Below, piece after piece: positions 38,391 through 46,520 of a DNA stretch of 64,000 bases. Each line of letters starts with the position of its first letter. The first letter of the stretch is position 1. The stretch is from the NCBI GenBank assembly GCA_963759095.1, contig CAVWYF010000016.1, positions 124,001 through 188,000 on the forward strand, in the 5' to 3' direction. The DNA comes from Anderseniella sp963759095 (GTDB taxonomy: Bacteria; Pseudomonadota; Alphaproteobacteria; Rhizobiales; Aestuariivirgaceae). A model generated the notes under the pieces. It searched no databases, was not told the origin of the DNA, and saw nothing but the letters and a program-made list of their open reading frames with translations. A program made the position numbers and the translations under genes.

Positions 38391-39368
38391 ATGAAAAAAA
38401 CTGTTCTCAGACTGCTGGCCACAAGTTGCCTGATCTGCCTGACAGCGGCACCTGCTGCAGCGTTCACAGCCTATGTATCGAACGAGAAGGGCAATTCGAT
38501 CAGCGTTATCGACACCGACACGATGGAAGTGGTCAAGACTATCAAGACCGGCAACCGGCCGCGTGGCATCACGATGTCACATGACGGCAAGTTCATTTAC
38601 GTGTGTGTCAGTGACGACGATACCATTGAGGTCATTGATGCCAAGACCCATCAAATAATAGGTAAGCTGCCCTCGGGGCCTGATCCTGAACTGTTCGTTC
38701 TGTCGCCTGACGGCAAGCGGCTTTATGTGGCCAATGAAGATGACAACCTGGTCACCGTCATCAATCTTGAGGACAATTCCGTCGTTAATGAAATTCCGGT
38801 TGGTGTTGAGCCTGAGGGCATGGGTGTCTCGCCGGACGGCAAGTCAGTGGTCAATACGTCGGAGACCACCAATATGGCACATTTTATTGACACCGACAGT
38901 TTCGAAATCACCCACAATGTACTGGTTGATGCGCGGCCGCGGTTTGCCGAATTCAAGTCTGACGGATCAGAAGTATGGGTCTCATCGGAGATCGGCGGCA
39001 CTGTCAGCGTAATCGACAATGCCTCGCGCGAGATCAAGCACAAGATATCGTTTGCAATACAAGGTGTGGTGGCAGAAGCCATCCAGCCGGTCGGCGTTCG
39101 CATTACACGGGACGGCAAGAAGGCGTTTGTGTCGCTTGGACCATCCAATCGGGTGGCAATGATAAATGCCGAGACGTACGAAGTTGAGAAGTACATTCTG
39201 GTTGGCCAAAGAGTGTGGCAACTCGCGTTCACGCCGGACGAAAAATACGTCATCTCAACCAACGGAAACTCGAACGACGTTACCTTTATCGAAGTGGCAA
39301 GCGGCAAGGCTGTCAAATCAGTCGCCGTGGGTCAGCTTCCGTGGGGCGTTGTTGTGTCACCTAACTGA
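38391..39368 (+). CDS. PQQ-associated YVTN beta-propeller protein
   Basis: The 325-residue product has a signal peptide (LRLLATSCLICLTAAPAAA) and about seven YVTN repeats, such as TAYVSNEKGNSISVIDTD, FIYVCVSDDDTIEVIDA, RLYVANEDDNLVTVINLE, EVWVSSEIGGTVSVIDN and YVISTNGNSNDVTFIEV. It is of the type linked to PQQ-dependent catabolism gene sets. It follows the binding protein by 20 bases. Proteins of this kind in lut clusters are suspected to bind lanthanides or a chelate, but no such ligand site can be assigned here. It is clearly distinct from the propeller at 28468. Confidence 0.88.
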   Translation: MKKTVLRLLATSCLICLTAAPAAAFTAYVSNEKGNSISVIDTDTMEVVKTIKTGNRPRGITMSHDGKFIYVCVSDDDTIEVIDAKTHQIIGKLPSGPDPELFVLSPDGKRLYVANEDDNLVTVINLEDNSVVNEIPVGVEPEGMGVSPDGKSVVNTSETTNMAHFIDTDSFEITHNVLVDARPRFAEFKSDGSEVWVSSEIGGTVSVIDNASREIKHKISFAIQGVVAEAIQPVGVRITRDGKKAFVSLGPSNRVAMINAETYEVEKYILVGQRVWQLAFTPDEKYVISTNGNSNDVTFIEVASGKAVKSVAVGQLPWGVVVSPN

Positions 39369-39397
39369 ATCTGAACAGAAACCGGAGTGATTGTCTC

Positions 39398-39826
39398 ATG
39401 AAACTTGTCAAACTGCTCGTCCTGTCCATGCTGCTCGCTGTCCCGGCCTACGCAGATGATGATGATGCAAAACGCACACGATCCAGTCAGACCGTTCCTG
39501 AACTGAAACTGGGCAAGGACGGTGATCAATTTGCCGTCAATACGACAGACTTCAAGCTGATATCGGGGCAGGGCTATCGCTGGAAGATCAGCGCAGCGGG
39601 CGAACTGGAATACAAGTTCAAAACCGATCTGTGGCGTGATGTGTGGGTCAACCAGATCGTGATTTCCGACCTCGAAGTGCACATGGCAGGTGCTCCCGCC
39701 TGGCTCGAGTTCGACGATGAAGGAACCATACAGGTGCAGTTTTCAACGGTACGGCCGGGTACCTATAAATGGTGGGTAGAAGGGCTTGAAGATCGTGGCA
39801 TGAAAGGTAACATCATCGTAAAGTAA
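39398..39826 (+). CDS. Small exported protein, cupredoxin-like in outline
   Basis: The 142-residue product has a signal peptide (LLVLSMLLAVPAYA) and a charged start (DDDDAKRTR). The C-terminal half (FSTVRPGTYKWWVEGLEDRG followed by MKGNIIV) has the beta-strand ending of cupredoxin domains. The usual copper ligands are not evident, since I see no Cys and only one His (EVHMAG). It may be a metal-free or differently liganded relative. It lies inside the operon between the propeller and the ABC ATPase. Confidence 0.65.
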   Translation: MKLVKLLVLSMLLAVPAYADDDDAKRTRSSQTVPELKLGKDGDQFAVNTTDFKLISGQGYRWKISAAGELEYKFKTDLWRDVWVNQIVISDLEVHMAGAPAWLEFDDEGTIQVQFSTVRPGTYKWWVEGLEDRGMKGNIIVK

Positions 39827-39880
39827 CCTGCGCCCGGCGCGCCATTGTTGCACGGCAACCCGATTGGATTTTCATCTGTG

Positions 39881-40627
39881 ATGACCAATGCACTTTCCAT
39901 CAGGGATGTCTCGCACTCTTTCGGCGCGAGGAAAGCGCTGGTCGACGTCAATCTTGATGTGGCCTCTGGGCAGTTTTGCGCCTTGCTCGGCCTGAACGGG
40001 GCCGGCAAGACCACACTGTTTTCGCTGATCACCCGGCTTTACGATAATGTCAGCGGCTCCATAGAAGTTCTGGGACACGATGTGCGCCGACAACCTGTCA
40101 AGGCATTGCAGCACCTTGGCGTGGTGTTTCAAAACCGTACCGTGGACAGCGACCTGAGTGTTCTGCAGAACCTCACTTATCATGCAGCCCTGCATGGCAT
40201 GTCTGCCGCGCAGGGGCGTGAACGCAGCATGTCCGAGCTTGACCGCATCGGACTTGCTGACCGGGCACACGACAAGATCAGAAGTCTTTCAGGTGGCCAG
40301 GCCCGCCGGGTCGAGATTGCCCGGGCGCTGGTTCACCGGCCGGCCCTTCTGCTGCTTGACGAACCGACCATCGGGCTGGATGTGGGATCGCGACAGGACA
40401 TTCAGGATCACGTCCGGCGCCTGATGCGCGAAGACGGTCTCGGTGTGTTGTGGGCCACCCACCTGATGGATGAGGTTCAAGATGCCGATCAGGCAGTGGT
40501 TCTGCACCAGGGCAAGGTGTTGGCATCCGGTACTGTCACCAACATCATCGAGCAGGCAGGCGCACTGTCAATAAAAGATGCCTTCACAGATATCACCGGA
40601 CACAAGGTGACGGAGGAAGTTGCATGA
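39881..40627 (+). CDS. ABC transporter ATP-binding protein, PQQ-alcohol-dehydrogenase-associated (LutE-like)
   Basis: From ATG 39881 the 248-residue ATPase has Walker A LLGLNGAGKTTLFS, Q-loop VVFQNRTVD, signature SLSGGQARRVEIARAL, Walker B LLLDEPTIGLDV and switch His ATHLMDEVQ. This is an ABC-2 (DRA-type) ATPase and pairs with the permease whose start overlaps its stop (40624-40627). Family members occur with PQQ alcohol dehydrogenases (PedABC) and in lut clusters. Direction and cargo of transport are not settled by sequence. Confidence 0.9.
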   Translation: MTNALSIRDVSHSFGARKALVDVNLDVASGQFCALLGLNGAGKTTLFSLITRLYDNVSGSIEVLGHDVRRQPVKALQHLGVVFQNRTVDSDLSVLQNLTYHAALHGMSAAQGRERSMSELDRIGLADRAHDKIRSLSGGQARRVEIARALVHRPALLLLDEPTIGLDVGSRQDIQDHVRRLMREDGLGVLWATHLMDEVQDADQAVVLHQGKVLASGTVTNIIEQAGALSIKDAFTDITGHKVTEEVA

Positions 40628-41475
40628 CCGACAAGGCATCACCCCATGTCACGCGCGTGCTGGGACCGGTTGAATACTACCGGTGCATGGCGGGAATTGT
40701 GTGGCGGGAAGCATTGCGGTTCGTGCAGCAGCGCGGCCGCTTCATTGCCGCCCTGGTTCGCCCGCTGGTCTGGTTGTTCATCTTCGCCGCCGGGTTTCGC
40801 TCGGTACTGGGTGTATCCATCATTCCACCGTACTCTACCTATGTGCTGTATGAAGTCTACATAACCCCGGGCCTGATCGGCATGATCCAGTTGTTCAATG
40901 GCATGCAGTCTTCTCTCTCAATGGTGTATGATCGTGAAGTTGGAACCATGCGGTCACTTCTCGTCAGTCCGTTTCCGCGCTGGTTCCTGCTGACGTCCAA
41001 ACTTGCCGGGGGCGTGACGGTTTCCATTCTGCAGGTTTATGTGTTCCTGCTGATTGCCTGGTTCTGGGAAGTCGAACCGCCAATTGCCGGCTATTTTGCC
41101 CTGTTGCCGGCTTTGGTGCTGTCCGGCCTGATGCTGGGCAGTCTTGGTTTGATGTTGTCGTCGGTGATCAAGCAACTGGAGAATTTCGCCGGGGTGATGA
41201 ACTTTGTTATTTTCCCGATGTTCTTTCTGTCCTCGGCACTGTATCCGCTTTGGCGCATGAAGGAAGCAAGCCCGCTGCTGTACCAGATCTGCCAGTTTAA
41301 TCCGTTTACCTATGCCGTAGAACTGATCCGGTTTGCGATGTACCTGAAGGTTGACTGGTTTTCGCTGGTGACAGTGGCAACCTGCACGCTGGTGTTTCTG
41401 TCGCTGGCCGTATTCGCCTATAATCCGTCAAAGGGCCTGATCGCGCGACGCGGCGGGCCCGGTGGAGCATCATAA
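40624..41475 (+). CDS. ABC-2 type permease, PedC/LutF-like
   Basis: The 283-residue membrane protein has six hydrophobic segments, including PLVWLFIFAAGFRSVLGV, SILQVYVFLLIAWFWEV and GVMNFVIFPMFFLSSALYPL, with the family motif MFFLSSALYPL. ABC-2 permeases usually export, but the associated binding protein hints at a different arrangement. Translationally coupled to the ATPase gene and to the exported protein downstream (TAATG at 41473-41477). Confidence 0.9.
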   Translation: MTDKASPHVTRVLGPVEYYRCMAGIVWREALRFVQQRGRFIAALVRPLVWLFIFAAGFRSVLGVSIIPPYSTYVLYEVYITPGLIGMIQLFNGMQSSLSMVYDREVGTMRSLLVSPFPRWFLLTSKLAGGVTVSILQVYVFLLIAWFWEVEPPIAGYFALLPALVLSGLMLGSLGLMLSSVIKQLENFAGVMNFVIFPMFFLSSALYPLWRMKEASPLLYQICQFNPFTYAVELIRFAMYLKVDWFSLVTVATCTLVFLSLAVFAYNPSKGLIARRGGPGGAS

Positions 41476-42107
41476 TGAAATTTCGTGGATTGAATCTTGT
41501 TTTTGGTATTCTTGCTGCATCGGCGCTGTCGGTACCGGCGCAGGCCTACGAGCCCAAAAAGGACTGGCCATGCGTCCAGGTCAAAGTGCCGGAACTGAGC
41601 CCTGCCATGATGTGGGCGGGCCCGGAACTGACCGGACCGGCGGCGGAGTGGCGCAAGAGCCCGAACGCGGGTGCCACGGCAAAGAAACTCGTCGTCAGGC
41701 GTTATGATGAAGCTCAGGTGGCAGCGTTCATCGCAGCCTTTGCAAAGCAACTCAGCCGCGACCAACGGCCAGTCGAGATGGCCCGTCTGTTTGCGGCATC
41801 ATTTGATCTCGTTGCGGGCGAGCGGCGCGATATCATTGCCGGCATTGAACGGTTTACAAAACGCCAGCGAGAACTGGCTGACAATGTCCGCAAGACACGT
41901 GCGGAGCTTGAGGCTTCATTGAAAAACCAGGATCCGTCAGATCAGCAACTGATCGAACGGCGTGAAATAGAAGAGCGCCTCAACTGGCAAACGCGCATTT
42001 TTGATGATCGCGAAAAATCAACCAGATTTGTATGCGAAGTGCCGACCTTGCTGGAGAAGAGGCTGTTCCATATTGCCCGCGAAATAGCCAACAACATCGA
42101 TGGCTGA
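41475..42107 (+). CDS. Exported protein of the PQQ-associated ABC operon
   Basis: The 210-residue product has a signal peptide (LVFGILAASALSVPAQAYE) and two cysteines, one early (DWPCVQVKVPELS) and one late (FVCEVP). A long charged helical region (RFTKRQRELADNVRKTRAEL, about residues 125-145) may form a coiled coil. It is the last gene of the operon. Equivalent exported proteins occur at this place in related clusters (LutG position by order), but no function is assigned. Confidence 0.75.
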   Translation: MKFRGLNLVFGILAASALSVPAQAYEPKKDWPCVQVKVPELSPAMMWAGPELTGPAAEWRKSPNAGATAKKLVVRRYDEAQVAAFIAAFAKQLSRDQRPVEMARLFAASFDLVAGERRDIIAGIERFTKRQRELADNVRKTRAELEASLKNQDPSDQQLIERREIEERLNWQTRIFDDREKSTRFVCEVPTLLEKRLFHIAREIANNIDG

Positions 42108-42137
42108 ACAGCAGTTCTTGCCGCGAAGCAGGTGATC

Positions 42138-42722
42138 CTATTTCACAGGGAATTTTGGCAATACGGTTTCCGTCGGATAATCCTGCAACGTCCAGCCGTC
42201 GGTTCCGTCAGGATACCAGGTCACATCCTTATAGCCATATTCCACGGCCCGCTTGGCGGCATTCCACGACATCCAGCAATCCAGCAGGCAGTAAAACAGA
42301 ACCGGTTTCGACTTGTTGCCACCGGTCAATGTCTCAAGTTCACCGGAAAAGAATTCATGCATGGTCTCATGCAGCTTGCCGAAACCGACATTTGGCAACC
42401 ATGCTGCCCCCTTGATCGTGATGCGCGGCTTGTCGCGCCAGATCACGTTCTTGGGTAATTTGTCCGGTTTTGGCGCTTGCGGCAGCACATCCACAAATAC
42501 GGTATTGCCCGCTTTCCAGATGTCATGCGCCTGTTCCGACGTGACCACTTTGGCGCCCTTGAGGGTGTCTGGTACCGGTGCCCTGAAATGGCTCATCCTG
42601 TAGTCATAAGGTTCAGCAACGTCTTCGGCACGCAGCATGCCGGACGGCAATGCAATGAAGGTGATTGCCAGCAGCAATCTGTTAATGCCGCGATGCGCCT
42701 GCTTGTGGGGCGGCGGCATCAT
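42138..42722 (-). CDS. PQQ-dependent catabolism-associated CXXXCW-motif protein
   Basis: The 194-residue product has a signal-like N-terminus (LLLAITFIALPSGMLRA), a rhodanese-like layout (VVTSEQAHDIWKAGNTVFVD) and the hallmark CLLDCWMSWNAAKRAVEYGY near residue 150, where two Cys flank three residues and precede Trp. The motif suggests redox or cofactor binding and is diagnostic of a family seen only with PQQ enzymes. Its start overlaps the xoxJ stop (ATGA), making it part of the xoxF operon on the minus strand. Confidence 0.9.
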   Translation of the reverse strand: MMPPPHKQAHRGINRLLLAITFIALPSGMLRAEDVAEPYDYRMSHFRAPVPDTLKGAKVVTSEQAHDIWKAGNTVFVDVLPQAPKPDKLPKNVIWRDKPRITIKGAAWLPNVGFGKLHETMHEFFSGELETLTGGNKSKPVLFYCLLDCWMSWNAAKRAVEYGYKDVTWYPDGTDGWTLQDYPTETVLPKFPVK

Positions 42723-43573
42723 GGTTTTATCAACTGGTCTTTCTCATTGACTATCGGCACCCCGGCATCCAGCAGAATCTTGTTGATCTCGGCCTGGTGG
42801 TTCTCGATGAAGTCATTGAGCTGGTGTTTCCATTCAGGTTCGTTTGGACGCAATCCCATGGTAATGCGATAGGACATGCGCGGCCCCTTGGTTTCCTTGT
42901 TCAACGGCCTGACAGCCAGATCAGGGGCCATCTGTTTGATCAGCGGCCCGGCAATCGGACCCCAGAGAATGCCCATCGGCACATCACCGGATGCAACCTG
43001 GCTGATCATCTTTTCAGCGGGAGCTTCGTGGCGCCGGTCGACCGTGAGCGGAAACGGGACGGCGTTTCCAATCAGTCCGTTCATAGCCATGATCGTTGCC
43101 GGTGGCGTTCCTGCCACTACCGCAATGCGTTTGTTTGCCAGGGCAGGGTCGTCAAGCGATTCCACCTTGTCCAGCCCGTTGCCCTTCTTGTGAAACATCA
43201 CATAGATCGAGCGATAATAATGATTGGTGTTTTGCACCAGCTCATGGCCTTGTGCAAAACCGATAATCAGGTCGCATCTCTTCACATTGAGTGTCTGGCG
43301 CACAAAGCCCGTGGCCTGCGGGAACCAGGTATAGGTAACCGGGATATTGAAAGTCTTGCCGATCAGATCCGCGATTTTGTTCTCGAACCCCTGGCGCTTC
43401 TCGTTCGACATTGGCGAGTTGGCGGGATCGGCACATACCCGCAGTGATGATCTGTTGACCAGGTCCGTTGTCTGGGCGGACACCGGCATCAGCAAACCGG
43501 CATAGACAACAAGCCCGACCGATGCAGCCGCAGCAAGTAACCCGAGCCGGCCCGATGGTTTAGTGGCACGCAC
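42719..43573 (-). CDS. xoxJ: XoxJ/MoxJ-like periplasmic binding protein
   Basis: The product has a signal segment (LGLLAAAASVGLVVYAGLLM) and a type II periplasmic-binding fold: SSLRVCADPANSPMSNEKRQ, GFENKIADLIGKTFNIPVTY, LNVKRCDLIIGFAQGHELVQ and TNHYYRSIYVMFHKK. It matches the quinoprotein-associated MoxJ group, thought to help mature or activate methanol dehydrogenase. A GTG at 43573 fits best, with AAAGGA upstream and only a 14-base overlap with xoxG. ATG 43606 is possible. It lies directly downstream of xoxF and xoxG. Confidence 0.88.
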   Translation of the reverse strand: MRATKPSGRLGLLAAAASVGLVVYAGLLMPVSAQTTDLVNRSSLRVCADPANSPMSNEKRQGFENKIADLIGKTFNIPVTYTWFPQATGFVRQTLNVKRCDLIIGFAQGHELVQNTNHYYRSIYVMFHKKGNGLDKVESLDDPALANKRIAVVAGTPPATIMAMNGLIGNAVPFPLTVDRRHEAPAEKMISQVASGDVPMGILWGPIAGPLIKQMAPDLAVRPLNKETKGPRMSYRITMGLRPNEPEWKHQLNDFIENHQAEINKILLDAGVPIVNEKDQLIKP

Positions 43574-44066
43574 TTTCGGTTTCCTTTGCACCTTCCGGTT
43601 TAGCATCCCGTTTGCGCGGGCGGCCACGGTCAATTGCACCATCGGCACGGGCCAGCAGGTAGGCGAAGATATCTTCGCCGTAGCACGACACGTTCTTGTT
43701 GTCGCCAAAGGCCGGCATAATGCTGGTTGAGCCGTCGGCGAGCTTGCGCTCGCGACCGCTCATCACGACCTCTGCAAAATCGTAATAGTCGAGGTTCTTG
43801 ATTGAATCGATGAGGGCAGGTGCATAAGTGCTGCCCAGGCCATCGGGGCCGTGGCACACATGGCACTCGGAATGATAGCGGCGGAACCCATTGTAGGTAT
43901 ACCAGTCAACTGCGCCGTCTTCCTTCACATTGTAGGTGATGGTGTCGTCAGGGGTCAGCCATTTGCCGTCCTCTTCACGCTTTTCACCGGCTGCCAGCGC
44001 GGACAGCGAAAAAACGGAAATTGACAAACCAACAGTTGCCGACAGTACAAACAATCCGGGTCGCAT
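43560..44066 (-). CDS. xoxG: Cytochrome cL-like c-type cytochrome (XoxG)
   Basis: The 168-residue product has a signal peptide (LFVLSATVGLSISVFSLSALA), one haem site CHVCHGPDGLGST near residue 73 and a possible axial Met in STSIMPAFGDN. Two further cysteines (NVSCYGED and SACH at the end) fit the four-cysteine methanol-metabolism cytochrome group. It would take electrons from XoxF. Gene order xoxF-xoxG-xoxJ, with a 190-base gap after xoxF holding a hairpin, is the usual one. Confidence 0.9.
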   Translation of the reverse strand: MRPGLFVLSATVGLSISVFSLSALAAGEKREEDGKWLTPDDTITYNVKEDGAVDWYTYNGFRRYHSECHVCHGPDGLGSTYAPALIDSIKNLDYYDFAEVVMSGRERKLADGSTSIMPAFGDNKNVSCYGEDIFAYLLARADGAIDRGRPRKRDAKPEGAKETESACH

Positions 44067-44200
44067 TTATGCATCCTCATTTAATAATCGAACAATTCCT
44101 GGAGCGGACTAGCGGTCCCTTCCAACTGGATCGGGAATGTTATCGTGGCAGTGTTCAGACGCAAGACCGCAGATACTTCTACCAGTCCAGTTTAAAGAAC

Positions 44201-44232
44201 CCGGCGGCGGAACCAACCGCACGCCGGGCGCT
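44201..44232. terminator. Hairpin between xoxF and xoxG
   Basis: Inverted repeat CCCGGCG...CGCCGGG with a GC-rich loop and T-rich sequence on both outer sides lies 26-57 bases beyond the xoxF stop. It could partly terminate or stabilise xoxF mRNA so that xoxF is made in excess over xoxG and xoxJ. Confidence 0.55.
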
Positions 44233-44257
44233 TTTGTTGTTGTGTTGAACTTTTGCC

Positions 44258-46048
44258 TTACGGCAGTTCAAACACTGTCAGCTGACCACCCAGGCGGGTG
44301 TAGTTTTTCAGCCCGGCATAACCGCCCACTGCGCCAAGACCGGCTTGTGGATCGGTCAGGCCCGCTGCCAGGCCGATGCCTGCCCAGCCGCCGATGCCTG
44401 ACAGCACGCCGATATACTGCTTGCCTTCGCGCTCATAGGTCATCACGTTGCCGATGATACCAGACGGGGTCTTGAACTTGTAAAGCTCATCTCCCGTGTT
44501 GGCATCAACAGCCTTCAGATAACCTTCCAGCGTACCGTAGAACACGATATCGCCAGCGGTCGCCAGTGCACCTGACCACACCGAGAACTGCTCAGGTATG
44601 GACCATTTGATCTTGCCTTCGCCGGCATCCCAGGCAATGAAGTTGCCCATGCCGCCGTGGCTGTCCGGAGCCGGATACATCGACAAGGTGGCGCCCACAT
44701 AGGGTTGGCCTGCCGTGTAGCTGACGCGGAACGGTTCATAGTCCATGCACACGTGGTTTGTCGGCACGAAGAAGGTCTGCGACTTTGGCGAGAACGACGC
44801 AGGTTGCTGATCCTTCGAACCAAGCGCTGCAGGGCAGATGCCGGTGGAGTTCACGTCTTCGCCATTCTGCTCGGTGGAGTACTTGGCCACCACTTGCGGG
44901 CGTCCGGTCTTCAGATCAACATGGGTTGCCCAGTTGACTTTCGGATCGAACTTTTCAGCTACCAGCAATTCGCCGGTCACACGGTCCATTGTGTAGCCAA
45001 ACCCGTTACGGTCAAAGTGTACGAGGGCCTTGCGGTCTTCGCCTTTCACCTTGATGTCGGCGAGGATCATCTCGTTGATACCGTCATAATCCCACTCGTC
45101 GTGCGGGGTCATCTGGTACAGCCACTTGGCTTCGCCTGTATCCACGTCACGGGCAAAGACGGTCATTGACCAGCGATTGTCGCCGGGACGCTGTTTCGGA
45201 TTCCAGGTCGACGGGTTGCCGGAACCGTAATACATCAGGTTGGTTTCGGGATCGTAAGAGAACCAGCCCCATGTCGTTCCGCCGCCGATTTTCCACTGAT
45301 CACCTTCCCAGGTGTTGGTGCCGGAATCCTTGCCGACAGGCTGGCCGAGATGGGTGGTTTTTTCCGGGTTGATCAGGGTGTCGCTGTCAGGTCCCATGGA
45401 ATAGCCACGCCATGCAACTGACCCGTCGGCCATGTTGTAAGCGGTTACATGACCGCGAACACCAAACTCACCGCCGGAAATACCGACAATAACCTTGTCC
45501 TTGACCGGCAACACCGTTGCGGTGTTGGTTTCACCTTTCGAGGGATCGCCGTTCTTCACCGACCATTTGACTTCACCTGTGGCTGCGTCGAGTGCCACAA
45601 CGGTTGTGTCGGCCTGGTGCAGGAAAATCATGCCGTTGGCCGCGGCCACGCCACGATACACCGTGTCACAGCACATCACCGGGATCACATTGGGATCCTG
45701 CTTCGGCTCATAAATCCACTTGATGGCGCCGTCATTGGCAAGATCAAGCGCATATACATTGTTGGGGAACGGTGTATGGACATACATCATGTCCCCGATC
45801 ACAAGCGGTGAACCTTCATGGCCACGCAGGACACCGGTTGAGAATGTCCAGGCGACCTTCAGGTCCTTGACGTTGTCCTTGTTGATCTGGTCGAGCTTTG
45901 AGTATCTCTGGTTGGCATAGTCTCCAGTCTGGATAGCCCAGTTGGATGCGTTGTCGATGTCTTTGATCAGGCCATCGTTTGCCTGCGCGGTTCCGCCGGC
46001 CAACAGGGCCGTCAGAGCGACAGTTGTTACTAGAAGTGATTTCCGCAT
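44258..46048 (-). CDS. xoxF: Lanthanide-dependent methanol dehydrogenase XoxF
   Basis: From ATG 46048 with a strong GGAGG site the 596-residue product has a signal peptide (LLVTTVALTALLAGGTAQA) and the eight-bladed quinoprotein fold. Diagnostic residues seen are adjacent Cys126-Cys127 (VMCCDTV, the disulfide ring over PQQ), Glu194 (SGGEFGVRG), Asn278 (GSGNPS), catalytic Asp320 and the extra Asp322 in HDEWDYDGIN. The Asp-Tyr-Asp form marks XoxF. Calcium-type MxaF has Ala at the second position. The enzyme oxidises methanol in the periplasm and passes electrons to XoxG. No mxaF or mxaI is present in the window. XoxF5-like by general appearance. Intact. Confidence 0.97.
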   Translation of the reverse strand: MRKSLLVTTVALTALLAGGTAQANDGLIKDIDNASNWAIQTGDYANQRYSKLDQINKDNVKDLKVAWTFSTGVLRGHEGSPLVIGDMMYVHTPFPNNVYALDLANDGAIKWIYEPKQDPNVIPVMCCDTVYRGVAAANGMIFLHQADTTVVALDAATGEVKWSVKNGDPSKGETNTATVLPVKDKVIVGISGGEFGVRGHVTAYNMADGSVAWRGYSMGPDSDTLINPEKTTHLGQPVGKDSGTNTWEGDQWKIGGGTTWGWFSYDPETNLMYYGSGNPSTWNPKQRPGDNRWSMTVFARDVDTGEAKWLYQMTPHDEWDYDGINEMILADIKVKGEDRKALVHFDRNGFGYTMDRVTGELLVAEKFDPKVNWATHVDLKTGRPQVVAKYSTEQNGEDVNSTGICPAALGSKDQQPASFSPKSQTFFVPTNHVCMDYEPFRVSYTAGQPYVGATLSMYPAPDSHGGMGNFIAWDAGEGKIKWSIPEQFSVWSGALATAGDIVFYGTLEGYLKAVDANTGDELYKFKTPSGIIGNVMTYEREGKQYIGVLSGIGGWAGIGLAAGLTDPQAGLGAVGGYAGLKNYTRLGGQLTVFELP

Positions 46049-46471
46049 TACTCGATTTCCTCCGCTTATATTGTTGGACCATAGCGTCAACGCGACGCTG
46101 GTCGTTTTCAACGTACCGGTACCAGGAGCCAAAGCGGATCGCCCATCTCGCTAAATCCCAACCACAACTTTCATGGCAGGTGCTCTTGGACTCAGAAACA
46201 ACAGTAACGCCGCCGATCTGGAGACGGGCAATGCAATCCCTGAGTGCAAAGTATGTTTTTTCACAAGCGCCCGCGCAACTGATTTTTACAGATTTCAATT
46301 CCATGATGCAGGATAGCTGGATCGTCATGACAATATTCAGACACATTTTGCACCGCAATATGTTGTTCGCAAATGCAAAACTCGAGATTCCCGGAATTGA
46401 TTATAAATGATTGTTTGTTGTGTACTCTATGTGGGGAAATTGCATAATCAGATTAGAAATTGAATACGTTT

Positions 46472-46510
46472 GTAGTATCTGAATACTACACTGTAGCATT
46501 CACGTACTAC
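46472..46510. promoter_or_regulatory. Two candidate operators upstream of xoxF and the zinc hydrolase gene
   Basis: Site 1 (46472-46489) is GTAGTATCTGAATACTAC, a perfect 7-base-arm inverted repeat with a 4-base centre. Site 2 (46493-46510) is GTAGCATTCACGTACTAC, the same motif in the other direction with one change in each arm. The starts are 21 bases apart, two helical turns, so both could be bound on one face. They end 10 bases before ATG 46521 and about 425 bases before the xoxF start. The same motif lies at 27712-27729. Confidence 0.65.
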
Positions 46511-46520
46511 ATGAATTGAA

